Assembly: GCA_023416315.1 (NCBI GenBank)
Contig: JAEZIA010000416.1
Location: 1-22,652 of the forward strand
Length of the DNA: 22,652 nucleotides
Source: Actinomycetes bacterium
GTDB lineage: Bacteria > Actinomycetota > Actinomycetes > Mycobacteriales > Mycobacteriaceae
Direction: 5' to 3'
Shown: piece by piece, positions 8,570-15,462 of the stretch
Numbering within the stretch: position 1 is the stretch's first letter
Layout: every line of letters begins with the position of its first letter
The notes under the pieces: generated by a model
What the model was told of the DNA's origin: nothing
Seen by the model: only the letters and a program-made list of their open reading frames with translations
Databases searched by the model: none
Translations under genes and position numbers: made by a program

Positions 8570-9412
8570 ATGTCTGAACAGACTGTCTACGGTGGCGCCA
8601 GCGTGCCGCCCGCTTCGCGCACCAAAGTCCGCACCCATCACCTGCAGAAGTGGAAGTCCGAAGGCCACAAGTGGGCCATGCTCACCGTCTACGACTTCTC
8701 CACCGCCCGCGCCTTCGACGAGGCCGGCATCCCGGTCATGTTGGTCGGTGATTCCGCCGCCAACGTCGTCTATGGCTACGACACCACCGTGCCGATCTCG
8801 GTCGACGAGCTCATCCCTCTGGTCCGCGGCGTCGTGCGCGGCGCCGAGCATGCCCTGGTGGTGGCCGACCTGCCGTTCGGCAGCTATGAGGAAGGCGCTG
8901 CCCAAGCCCTTCGGACGGCGACCAGGTTCATGAAGGAGACCGGCGCGCACGCGGTCAAACTCGAGGGCGGCGAACGGGTCGCCGAGCAGATCGCAACGCT
9001 GAGCGCGGCGGGCATTCCGGTGGTGGCCCACATCGGGTTCACCCCGCAAAGTGTCAACAGCCTCGGCGGCTTCCGGGTTCAGGGGCGCGGCGACGCGGCC
9101 GAGCAGACCGTGCACGACGCGATCGCGGTCCAGGAAGCCGGTGCGATCGCTGTGGTGATGGAGATGGTGCCCGCCGAGTTGGCCACCCAGATCACCGGCA
9201 AGCTCACGATCCCGACCATCGGCATCGGCGCCGGACCCAATTGCGATGCCCAGGTTCTGGTCTGGCAGGACATGGCCGGACTCACCAGCGGTAAGACCGC
9301 CAAGTTCGTCAAGCGCTTCGGCGATGTCGGTGGCGAATTGCGCCGCGCGGCAATGCAGTACGCCGAAGAGGTGGCGACCGGCGTGTTCCCGGCCGAGGAG
9401 CACAGCTTCTAG
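8570..9412 (+). CDS. panB: 3-methyl-2-oxobutanoate hydroxymethyltransferase (ketopantoate hydroxymethyltransferase)
   Basis: PanB transfers a hydroxymethyl group from 5,10-methylene-tetrahydrofolate to alpha-ketoisovalerate, the first committed step of pantothenate and coenzyme A synthesis, in the cytoplasm. The 280-residue length matches the mycobacterial enzyme (about 281). Visible signatures are MLTVYDFSTARAFDEAG (37-53), the metal-binding GDSAANVVYGYDTT (60-73, Asp61), VADLPFGSYE, KLEGG and HIGFTPQSVNSLGGFRVQGR. ATG 8570 is preceded by AGGGA with 5 bases spacing and gives the usual N-terminus. Its stop overlaps the convergent oxidoreductase stop by 4 bases. It is transcribed away from the leftward caeA block. 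Confidence 0.97.
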   Translation: MSEQTVYGGASVPPASRTKVRTHHLQKWKSEGHKWAMLTVYDFSTARAFDEAGIPVMLVGDSAANVVYGYDTTVPISVDELIPLVRGVVRGAEHALVVADLPFGSYEEGAAQALRTATRFMKETGAHAVKLEGGERVAEQIATLSAAGIPVVAHIGFTPQSVNSLGGFRVQGRGDAAEQTVHDAIAVQEAGAIAVVMEMVPAELATQITGKLTIPTIGIGAGPNCDAQVLVWQDMAGLTSGKTAKFVKRFGDVGGELRRAAMQYAEEVATGVFPAEEHSF

Positions 9413-10839
9413 CCGCGATCGCGGTGCGCTTCCAGCAGCCGTAGCCACACTTCGCTCACGGTGGGGAAGCACGGAACGGCGTGCCACAGCCGGTCGATGG
9501 GCACTTCCGCGGCGACCGCGATGGTGGCCGCGTGCAGCATCTCCCCGACAGCGGGACCGACCATGGTGACGCCCAGCGGCACGTTGCGGCTGTCATCGAC
9601 GACCATCCGGGCGCGGCCACGATAACCGTCGGCGTACAGCTTGGCGCCCATCACCACATCGCCGATCTCGACATCGACCACCGAGACGGAATGTCCGTCG
9701 GCGCGCGCCTGGCGCTCGGTCATTCCCACGGAGCCGACCTCGGGGTCGGTGAAGAACACCTGCGGGACGGCGAGGCTGTCGGCGGTTGCGGTGAACGTGC
9801 CCCACGCATCGGTGCCGATCGCGGTGGACGCGGCCCGTGCGGCGATGACGTCCGCCGCGATGCGGGCCTGATACTTGCCCTGGTGGGTGAGCAACGCGCG
9901 GTGGTTGGCGTCGCCGACCGCATACAACCAGTCCCCGTCCACACCACTGACCGTCAGCGTGTCATCGGTCCCGAGCCAGGCCCCTGGCGCCAATCCGACC
10001 GTGTCCAAACCGATGTCGTCGGTCAGGGGCCGGCGCCCGGTCGCGAACATCACCTCGTCGACCTCGATGGCGCTGCCGTCGTCGAGGTCGACGACCGTTG
10101 CGGAAGCCGTGCGGCGCAAGCGTCGAACGTTGACCCCGATGCGCACGTCGACACCCGACTCGCTCAGCCCACGGTGGACCGCGTCACCGGCGAACGGCTC
10201 CATCTGTGCCAGCAGGCCGGATCGAGCCATCAGCGTGACCGCACTTCCCAAACCGTGCCAGGCAGTGGCCATTTCGACCGCTACCCCACCGCCGCCGACA
10301 ATCGCGAGGCGCTCGGGCACCTCGCTGGAGTCGGTGGCCTCCCGGTTGGTCCAGGGTCGTACGTCGTCGAGTCCGGGAAGATCCGGGATCGCTGCACCGC
10401 TGCCGGTGGCGATCACCACGGCGTGTCGGGCGACCAAGCACAGATCATCACCGTCCGGCGTGGCGACCTGGACGCGGCGCGGGCCGTCGAGACGGCCGTG
10501 GCCGCGGATGACGGCCGCACCCATCGCCGCGACACCGTCGGCTTGGCCGCTGTCGTCCCAGTTGCTCACGTATCGGTCTCGCCGCCCGAAAACAGCTTTG
10601 GCGTCGATGGTGCCCGTCACCGCCTCGCGGGCACCGTCGACCCGCCGCGCATCGGCGAGTGCGAGCACCGGGCGAAGGAGCGCCTTGCTCGGCACGCACG
10701 CCCAGTAGGAGCATTCACCGCCGACCAACTCTCGTTCCACGACGGCGACGCTCAACTCGCCCGCGCGGCACCGGCCGGCGACCGTCTGCCCGACCGGACC
10801 GGCTCCGATCACGATGACGTCGTATACCTGTGCGCTCAT
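9409..10839 (-). CDS. FAD-dependent pyridine nucleotide-disulfide oxidoreductase (dihydrolipoamide dehydrogenase/mercuric reductase-like)
   Basis: The 476-residue flavoprotein has the FAD-binding GAGPVG near residue 12, the redox-active disulfide motif GGECSYWACVPSK (Cys43, Cys48), the NAD(P)H-binding IVGGGGVAVEMATAW, ATGRRPLTDDIGLD, and the second FAD motif YAVGDANHRALLTHQG. The C-terminal dimer motif that normally reads HxHPTxSE is FPTVSE here, so the catalytic His of lipoamide dehydrogenases is absent. Physiological activity is therefore unknown; a quinone, thiol or other small-molecule reductase is possible. ATG 10839 is supported by GAGGAG at 10845-10850 on the minus strand. It has a good candidate promoter with two TGGG-N8-CCCA operators. 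It is convergent with panB with overlapping stops, and lies downstream of the tandem TetR gene. Confidence 0.88.
   Translation of the reverse strand: MSAQVYDVIVIGAGPVGQTVAGRCRAGELSVAVVERELVGGECSYWACVPSKALLRPVLALADARRVDGAREAVTGTIDAKAVFGRRDRYVSNWDDSGQADGVAAMGAAVIRGHGRLDGPRRVQVATPDGDDLCLVARHAVVIATGSGAAIPDLPGLDDVRPWTNREATDSSEVPERLAIVGGGGVAVEMATAWHGLGSAVTLMARSGLLAQMEPFAGDAVHRGLSESGVDVRIGVNVRRLRRTASATVVDLDDGSAIEVDEVMFATGRRPLTDDIGLDTVGLAPGAWLGTDDTLTVSGVDGDWLYAVGDANHRALLTHQGKYQARIAADVIAARAASTAIGTDAWGTFTATADSLAVPQVFFTDPEVGSVGMTERQARADGHSVSVVDVEIGDVVMGAKLYADGYRGRARMVVDDSRNVPLGVTMVGPAVGEMLHAATIAVAAEVPIDRLWHAVPCFPTVSEVWLRLLEAHRDRG
9413..9424. terminator. Possible bidirectional terminator at the panB/oxidoreductase convergence
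   Basis: The 12-base perfect palindrome CCGCGATCGCGG begins one base after the panB stop and lies inside the last codons of the convergent oxidoreductase. As RNA it gives only a 4-bp stem with a GAUC loop, so termination strength would be low. Confidence 0.25.
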
Positions 10840-10902
10840 AACATCTCCTCGGCGTCCTCGATCTTTGTCCGGTTCGAACGACACGAAGTCGCACACACAG
10901 TT

Positions 10903-10918
10903 TGGGCTGTACCTCCCA
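10903..10918. promoter_or_regulatory. Operator copy A (TGGG-N8-CCCA) at the oxidoreductase promoter
   Basis: TGGGCTGTACCTCCCA, inside a longer palindrome TTTGGG...CCCAAA (10901-10920). It lies 2 bases downstream of the candidate -10 box, where it would cover the transcription start. It is one of four copies of the same palindrome in the two promoter regions around the tandem TetR gene. Confidence 0.65.
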
Positions 10919-10920
10919 AA

Positions 10921-10950
10921 ATTATGGGCCGCCTGACCCAAATATGTCCA
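10921..10950 (-). promoter_or_regulatory. Candidate sigma-A-type promoter of the oxidoreductase
   Basis: On the minus strand, TGGACA (10950-10945) and CATAAT (10926-10921), each one mismatch from the TTGACA and TATAAT consensus, are separated by 18 bases. The predicted start is near 10914, giving a leader of about 75 bases with a Shine-Dalgarno sequence. Operators A and B flank or overlap the -10. Confidence 0.55.
10925..10940. promoter_or_regulatory. Operator copy B (TGGG-N8-CCCA) in the oxidoreductase promoter spacer
   Basis: TGGGCCGCCTGACCCA keeps the outer half-sites but has the least regular centre of the four copies. Its centre is 22 bases from that of copy A, about two helical turns, so proteins on both could contact each other on one DNA face. 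It lies between the candidate -35 and -10. Confidence 0.5.
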
Positions 10951-10957
10951 GCCCCGA

Positions 10958-12274
10958 TCAGCGTGAGCGCTTGGCCGGCCGCGAGGTGAATGCGCGCACG
11001 TAATTGACGGCCGCAGTGACGTTGTCGCGCAACGGGTCTTGTTCACCGGTCACGTGGGTCAGCATTGCACCACCCTGGTGAGCGATCACCAGACTCGCGG
11101 CCAAATGACGGGTAGACGCCTCGGGCACGAGGTCTCCCCGCTTTTGCATTGCAGTCAGACCGGAGCAGAAGATGTCGATCCATTCGTCGTATCCGGCGGC
11201 GAGATCGGTGCGAATGGCCTCGTCCGACTCGAGCAGTTCACCGGCCAGCGAACCGTACACGCACCCGCCTCGCAGATACACCGCGTCGATATCCGCCACA
11301 CAGGCCTGCGCCCACTTCTGCAAACCGGCGATGCTGTCGAACCGGCTGAGGTCGGTGTGAAATCCGCGCACCTGATTACGGCGTGCCGCGATGACCTCGC
11401 GAGTGAGGTCGTCTTTGTCCCGAAAGTAGTGCGATATCTGCGATCCGCTGACACCCGCGGCCGCGCGCACATCCTCGACGCTGGTTCCGAGCGCTCCACG
11501 CTGAAACATCAGATCCGCCGTGGCATCGATGATGCGCGCCCTGGTTTCGCGCCCCTTGGCAGTGAAGTGAGCGTCGCGCGCTTCCCCGCCGGGTGCGGCG
11601 GCACGGTGCCGGGCGCGCCGCGGCGGGCGGGGAACACGTTGTGCGGGGTCGGCGGCGAACGACCTGATGTGGTTGACGGCGAAGCGCAGACCGTCGGCCA
11701 GCGGCCATTCCTCGCGATAGGTGAACGCCATCGCACCGCACCCTTGGTGTGTGGCGACCAGGACGGTCGCCAAGCGTCGCGGATCGGCTTTGGCGAGTAG
11801 CACCCTGCGGTTCTTCAAATGTTGAATAGCCTTCTCGAAGAACGAAATCCACGTCCGGTACCCCTCGGCGAGAGCAGCGCGCGTCTCCGCGTCGGACTTG
11901 GCAAGCTGCGCGGCCAGCGCATGGTAGGTCGGAGTACCCTCGTACCCGATGCGCCTCAGATACCGCAGGTTGAGGTCGATCCAGGTCTCGAAGTCGTCGA
12001 GCGACTCCCAACCGCCCAGCCGGGGCTGACGATGGAAATCCAGCACGACGTCGATCTGCCTGGCCAGCACTGCCCCGATCAGTGCTCGTTTGTCGGGAAA
12101 GTAGTGCGCCAGCTGAGAACCACTGACCGATGCAGCGCGGCGAAGTGCCTCGTTAGTCAGCCCCGACAATCCGGTCTCGACGATCACGTCGGCGGCGGCC
12201 GCGACGATGCGATCCCGGGTCGCCTGCCCCCGTGGGGTGAGGCGTCGGGCCTCGCGGTCCGCCTGCGGAGACAT
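10958..12274 (-). CDS. Tandem TetR-family transcriptional regulator (two complete TetR units in one chain)
   Basis: The 438-residue product contains two full TetR repressors. Unit 1 has a helix-turn-helix domain at about 17-65 (SVSGSQLAHYFPDK) and a ligand/dimer domain to about 208. A basic, proline-rich linker (210-238) leads to unit 2, with its helix-turn-helix at about 242-289 (GVSGSQISHYFRDK) and a second ligand domain ending in HQGG and AVNYVRAF motifs that mirror unit 1 (HQGC, AVNHIRSF). The recognition helices are nearly identical, pointing to an internal duplication and a shared half-site. A usual TetR protein is about 200 residues. A -10-like TAATCT lies 6 bases before ATG 12274, which could allow a leaderless transcript; alternatively it is read through from the hydrolase gene 62 bases upstream. 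Probable targets are the TGGG-N8-CCCA sites on either side. The ligand is unknown. Confidence 0.9.
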   Translation of the reverse strand: MSPQADREARRLTPRGQATRDRIVAAAADVIVETGLSGLTNEALRRAASVSGSQLAHYFPDKRALIGAVLARQIDVVLDFHRQPRLGGWESLDDFETWIDLNLRYLRRIGYEGTPTYHALAAQLAKSDAETRAALAEGYRTWISFFEKAIQHLKNRRVLLAKADPRRLATVLVATHQGCGAMAFTYREEWPLADGLRFAVNHIRSFAADPAQRVPRPPRRARHRAAAPGGEARDAHFTAKGRETRARIIDATADLMFQRGALGTSVEDVRAAAGVSGSQISHYFRDKDDLTREVIAARRNQVRGFHTDLSRFDSIAGLQKWAQACVADIDAVYLRGGCVYGSLAGELLESDEAIRTDLAAGYDEWIDIFCSGLTAMQKRGDLVPEASTRHLAASLVIAHQGGAMLTHVTGEQDPLRDNVTAAVNYVRAFTSRPAKRSR

Positions 12275-12336
12275 CGGCCCAGATTACCGGCAGTATTACC
12301 TGTTCAGCGGCTCATCTCGTCGTGGTGTCGCCCATG

Positions 12337-13209
12337 TCAGGCAGCCACCACGCGCCGGGACATGAAGTCGACGATCAACCCTGCGACCTCGTCGAGGGCG
12401 GACTCGAGCAGGAAGTGTCCACCGTCGAGAAGGTGAATCTCGGCATCCGGCAGATCGTCGGCGAATGCGGTCGCGCCGTCCGGGCCGAAGATCTCATCGC
12501 CACGCCCCCACACCGCGAGCAGGGGTACGCCGCTGTCCCGGAAGTACGCGTGGACTTTCGGATACAGCGGTGAGTTGGTCGCGTAGTCGCGGAATAGCGC
12601 GAGTTGCACCTCGTCGTTTCCCGGCCGCGACAACAGCGCGACGTCGTGGTGCCACGTCTCGGGGTCGACCAGGGTTTCGTCGGCGACGCCGGTCAGGTAT
12701 TGCCAGCGCGTGGCGTCCAGGCCGAGGAAGCCGCGCAGCGGAGCCTCGGTTTCCGGCGTCGGCTCATCCTGGTAGGCCCACACCGTCTTCCAGAAGCTCT
12801 CGACGAAGCCGGCGTCGTAGGCGTTGCCGTTCTGACTGATGACGGCGGTGATCGCCGATGGGTCGGCCAGCGCCAGTCGCCAGCCGATCGGCGCTCCGTA
12901 ATCCTGGACGTAGATCGCGTAGCGGGCGACCCCGATGCTTTCGAGGAGGCGCGCGGTCAACGCGGCGAGGTTGTCGAAGGTGTAGCCGAATTCGTCGACC
13001 GTCGGCGCGTCCGACAAACCGAACCCGAGCATGTCCGGCGCGATCACATGATAGTTCTTGGCGAGGCGCGGGATGAGCTGGCGGAACATGTAGGAGCTCG
13101 TCGGAAACCCGTGCAGCAGAACGATCGTCGGCGCATCACGATGTCCGGCTTCTCGAAAGAACAGGCGGTGTCCGTCGACGGTGGCGTAGCGATGGTGGAT
13201 GGTCGGCAT
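12337..13209 (-). CDS. Alpha/beta hydrolase of the haloalkane dehalogenase/epoxide hydrolase type
   Basis: The 290-residue cytoplasmic hydrolase has the oxyanion-hole HGFP (33-36), an aspartate nucleophile in YVQDYGAPIG (Asp103) in place of the serine of esterases, an acidic residue in WGRGDEIF (Asp238) and the histidine in DGGHFLLE (His265). An Asp nucleophile is the hallmark of haloalkane dehalogenases, fluoroacetate dehalogenases and soluble epoxide hydrolases. The cap residues that would decide between them are not clear to me, so the substrate is open. ATG 13209 begins the family N-terminus (MPTIHHRYATVDGH) and has AGGAA 7 bases upstream. A longer frame from 13269 would cross the operator and is rejected. 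It is divergent from the TMEM175 gene and followed by the tandem TetR gene, with an operator in its promoter. Confidence 0.88.
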   Translation of the reverse strand: MPTIHHRYATVDGHRLFFREAGHRDAPTIVLLHGFPTSSYMFRQLIPRLAKNYHVIAPDMLGFGLSDAPTVDEFGYTFDNLAALTARLLESIGVARYAIYVQDYGAPIGWRLALADPSAITAVISQNGNAYDAGFVESFWKTVWAYQDEPTPETEAPLRGFLGLDATRWQYLTGVADETLVDPETWHHDVALLSRPGNDEVQLALFRDYATNSPLYPKVHAYFRDSGVPLLAVWGRGDEIFGPDGATAFADDLPDAEIHLLDGGHFLLESALDEVAGLIVDFMSRRVVAA

Positions 13210-13241
13210 GGTGCCATTCCTATTCGTCGGGTCAACAAAAA

Positions 13242-13257
13242 TGGGATGCACAGCCCA
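13242..13257. promoter_or_regulatory. Operator copy C (TGGG-N8-CCCA) in front of the hydrolase
   Basis: TGGGATGCACAGCCCA, with arms TGGG.TG and CA.CCCA. It begins 33 bases before the hydrolase ATG and abuts the candidate -10 CATACT (minus strand, 13262-13257), so a bound repressor would cover the start site. If hydrolase and tetR are cotranscribed, this site gives autoregulation. Confidence 0.65.
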
Positions 13258-13262
13258 GTATG
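13257..13262 (-). promoter_or_regulatory. Candidate -10 box of the hydrolase (and tandem tetR) promoter
   Basis: CATACT on the minus strand is close to TATAAT and directly abuts operator C, the same arrangement as in the other two promoters of the cluster. No convincing -35 is seen. Confidence 0.4.
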
Positions 13263-13296
13263 GACCCATGCGCGCGATAGCGCCAGACCTAAGTCA

Positions 13297-13326
13297 TTGA
13301 CCCGGAACGGTCTGTGCGGTTATTTT
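13297..13326 (+). promoter_or_regulatory. Candidate promoter of the TMEM175-family gene
   Basis: TTGACC (13297-13302) and TATTTT (13321-13326) are separated by 18 bases. The predicted start falls inside operator D just downstream, giving a leader of about 30 bases with GAGAGG before the ATG. Confidence 0.5.
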
Positions 13327-13341
13327 GGGTTGAACAACCCA
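13326..13341. promoter_or_regulatory. Operator copy D (TGGG-N8-CCCA) at the TMEM175 promoter
   Basis: TGGGTTGAACAACCCA is the most perfect copy, with 7-base arms around a 2-base centre. It overlaps the last base of the candidate -10 and begins 38 bases before the TMEM175 ATG. With copies A and C it supports a fuller consensus TGGGNTGNACNNCCCA. Confidence 0.7.
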
Positions 13342-13363
13342 GTTGGCGACGGCGAGAGGGACT

Positions 13364-13960
13364 ATGCCCAATGTGATGGCGCGCCGGACCACCCCCGAGC
13401 GCGTCAGCTTGTTCTCGGACGGCGTCTTTGCCGTCCTCATAACCGTGTTGGTTCTCGAGCTGAAAGCCCCCGAGTCAGCCGGATTCGCTGCCCTTCTCCC
13501 CTTGTGGCCGACCGCCCTGAGCTATGCGATCAGTTACCTGTTCATCGCGATCGTGTGGGTGAATCACCATCATTTGTTCAGTTACGCCCGCGAGGCCACG
13601 CCCCGACTGATGTGGTGGAATTTCGCCCACCTGTTCGCGATCTCGCTGATCCCGTTCACGACGCAGTGGATCGCACAGTCTCGGTTGGCGCCGGCGCCGG
13701 TAGCGCTGTACGCGGCAATCTTCGTGGTCGTGAACGCAACGTATTTGGCGCTCTGCTGGGAAGCCGTCGATCGGCCCGCGCATCAAGACGTCACCGCGCG
13801 TGTACGACGCATGATGCGGATGCGCTCGTTCGTGACGATCGGGGTCTTCGCAGCCGCAGCGCTGATCGCCTTGATCTGGCCGTTGGTCGCGACCGGGCTG
13901 ATCGTCGCGTGCCTGGTCGGCTACCTTCGCCCGGACATCCCCGGCACGAAAGCTAGCTGA
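13364..13960 (+). CDS. TMEM175-family (DUF1211) potassium channel-like membrane protein
   Basis: The 198-residue protein is predicted to cross the membrane six times (roughly 15-33, 45-66, 84-104, 112-131, 154-172 and 173-187). It begins with the family signature: an Arg followed by LFSDGVFAVLITVLVLEL (14-33, containing the FSD motif) and has WVNHHHLF (65-72). Bacterial TMEM175 proteins are tetrameric potassium channels with six segments per subunit and no classic selectivity filter. ATG 13364 has GAGAGG 5 bases upstream; a start at 13343 would lie just after operator D with no ribosome binding site. It is divergent from the hydrolase and controlled by an operator like those at the hydrolase and oxidoreductase. 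Its stop overlaps that of the convergent enoyl-CoA hydratase gene by 8 bases. Confidence 0.88.
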   Translation: MPNVMARRTTPERVSLFSDGVFAVLITVLVLELKAPESAGFAALLPLWPTALSYAISYLFIAIVWVNHHHLFSYAREATPRLMWWNFAHLFAISLIPFTTQWIAQSRLAPAPVALYAAIFVVVNATYLALCWEAVDRPAHQDVTARVRRMMRMRSFVTIGVFAAAALIALIWPLVATGLIVACLVGYLRPDIPGTKAS

Positions 13961-14735
13961 ACTCGGGCGCGCGCTTGTTCAAAAACGCGTCAATGCCTTC
14001 GCGGCCGTCGGCACTGTCGGCGCACGCCGCGATCAGCCGACCTTCGAGTTCCATCTGCTCCTCGAGGCCGCTACCGAACGTGGCGAGCATCAGTTTCTTC
14101 ACCGCGCTGGCCGAACCCTTTGCACCCGTGGCGATCTGCTCGGCCAGCGTCTGCGCGCGACCCTCGAGATCGGCGGCGGGCACCACCTCGTTGACCAAGC
14201 CCCACTCGGCGGCCTCGGCCGCTTTCAGCGTGCGGTTGGTGAGCATCAGCTCCTGGGTGCGGCGCACCCCGATGATCCGCGGCAGAAAGTAGGACGAGCT
14301 GCCGTCTGGGCTCAGCCCGGCCTTGGTGTAGGCCATGGTGAACGCCGCGGTGTCAGCGGCCAGCACCAGATCCCCCGCCACGGCGAGGCTGAAACCGGCG
14401 CCTGCGGCCACACCGTTGACCGCGGTGATGACCACGGCATCCATCCGGGCCAGCGTCGAAATCGCGCGATGCAGATCGTCGGCGATGCCCTTGACGAACC
14501 GCCCCGGGCCCAGCGGCGACGCCGCCATCGCCTTGAGGTCTCCGCCGGCGCAGAAGAACCGCCCCGCCCCGGTGAGGATCACGGCCTTGATCTCCGCGAC
14601 GTCGCAGTGCGCGGCGACCTGCGCGAGTTCGGCGGTCATCACGTCGTTCATGCCGTTGGCGGCCTCGGGCCGGTCCAGCACGATCCGCGCAACGGGTCCG
14701 GCCTGCTCGAAAGACAACGTCTGGTAGTCGCTCAC
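13953..14735 (-). CDS. Enoyl-CoA hydratase/isomerase family protein (crotonase fold, PaaG-like)
   Basis: The 260-residue protein has the crotonase oxyanion-hole segments AGGDLKAM (63-70) and NGVAAGAGFSLAVAGD (107-122). At the active site, Glu162 corresponds to the second catalytic Glu of hydratases, but the first Glu is not conserved (Tyr-like position in FTMAYTKAGL), and LSPDG supplies Asp144 as in PaaG-type and delta3,delta2-enoyl-CoA isomerases. An isomerase is therefore more likely than a classical hydratase; this assignment rests on my manual alignment. GTG 14735 gives the normal N-terminus (VSDYQTLSFEQAG); the longer frame to 14888 overlaps the upstream tetR gene. It lies 11 bases after the TetR stop and is probably cotranscribed with it. 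Confidence 0.88.
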   Translation of the reverse strand: MSDYQTLSFEQAGPVARIVLDRPEAANGMNDVMTAELAQVAAHCDVAEIKAVILTGAGRFFCAGGDLKAMAASPLGPGRFVKGIADDLHRAISTLARMDAVVITAVNGVAAGAGFSLAVAGDLVLAADTAAFTMAYTKAGLSPDGSSSYFLPRIIGVRRTQELMLTNRTLKAAEAAEWGLVNEVVPAADLEGRAQTLAEQIATGAKGSASAVKKLMLATFGSGLEEQMELEGRLIAACADSADGREGIDAFLNKRAPEFS

Positions 14736-14746
14736 GGATGCGAACG

Positions 14747-15355
14747 TTAGCAACCCAGGATTCGCAGGGCGGCATCGGCGATCACCGCCGGTGTTTCGGG
14801 CGCGCAGTCCGCGCTGTCGGAGCGACGGTTGATCACCGACTCGACGAGCCGGAACGGAAGGTCCACCGCCTCGGAAACCCCGTCGCATTCGGCGACCACC
14901 TGGGCCGCCAGCGCGCGATAGCGCCTGCGCAACTCCTCGCGAGTGGCGCGAAACTGCGCGAACCGTTCAATGCGGAGTTCCGGCAGTAGATAGAGCGCAC
15001 CAAGGTTCCAGCGGCTGGCGCACAGCTGCGAGCAGTCCGCGACCACCAGGGCTCGCAGCCTCGCCGCGGCCGGGCCTGGTTCGGCCAGCAGCTCGCCGGC
15101 CAGCCGCAGCGGCTCGTCGACGGTTCCCGCGAGCAGGGCGTCGAGGATGTCGTCTTTGGTGGCGAAGTGGTGATACAGCGAGGCCTGGCGGATACCGACG
15201 GCGTCGGCGATCCGGCGGGTCGAGGTCCCGGCGTAGCCAATCGTGCTGAACAGCTCGGCTGCGGCGTCCAGAATCTCCTCGCGCGCAGTGTTACCTGGGC
15301 GACGGGATTGCTCCAACCTGGGCCGACCTCGGCCGTCATGGCCCTGGCTGCGCAT
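14747..15355 (-). CDS. TetR-family transcriptional regulator
   Basis: The 202-residue protein has an N-terminal helix-turn-helix at about 24-71 (REEILDAAAELFSTIGYAGTSTRRIADAVGI, then ASLYHHFATKDDILDALL), with a ligand domain following. A basic tail (MRSQGHDGRGRPRLEQ) precedes it. ATG 15355 was preferred over 15397, but no clear ribosome binding site distinguishes them. It is divergent from the DUF1989/carboxyltransferase operon and followed closely by the enoyl-CoA hydratase/isomerase gene. It may control both directions through the palindrome at 15463-15480, but a direct link to the DUF1989 operon is inference. The acyl-CoA enzyme partner suggests an acyl-CoA or related ligand. Confidence 0.88.
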   Translation of the reverse strand: MRSQGHDGRGRPRLEQSRRPGNTAREEILDAAAELFSTIGYAGTSTRRIADAVGIRQASLYHHFATKDDILDALLAGTVDEPLRLAGELLAEPGPAAARLRALVVADCSQLCASRWNLGALYLLPELRIERFAQFRATREELRRRYRALAAQVVAECDGVSEAVDLPFRLVESVINRRSDSADCAPETPAVIADAALRILGC

Positions 15356-15405
15356 ACGCCATTGTCGCACCCGCTGCCGGCCCGCAATACCTGTCACTTG
15401 ATCGA

Positions 15406-15423
15406 AATCCAGTCAATCCAGTC
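15406..15423. repeat. Tandem 9-base direct repeat in the divergent tetR/DUF1989 intergenic region
   Basis: AATCCAGTC occurs twice with no spacer. It lies about 50-70 bases upstream of tetR and about 85-100 bases upstream of the first DUF1989 gene. It could be a regulator binding site or chance; no further copies were seen nearby. Confidence 0.5.
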
Positions 15424-15439
15424 GTTACACGCGGGACAC

Positions 15440-15455
15440 CCGCCGGGAACGGCGG
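15440..15455. repeat. GC-rich hairpin with a GGAA tetraloop
   Basis: CCGCCG-GGAA-CGGCGG forms a perfect 6-bp stem with a GNRA-type loop. An overlapping alternative stem, GCGGG-ACA-CCCGC (15431-15443), cannot form at the same time. If the region is transcribed this could act as a leader element, but the plausible -35 lies downstream of it, so a role is unproven. Confidence 0.35.
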
Positions 15456-15462
15456 TTGAGAA

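Noticed and set aside
12275..12300. The repeated ATTACC pair (ATTACC-GGCAGT-ATTACC) before the tandem tetR as its autoregulatory operator
   Set aside because: It is a direct repeat, not a palindrome, does not match TGGG-N8-CCCA, and overlaps the candidate -10; there is not enough to call it a site.
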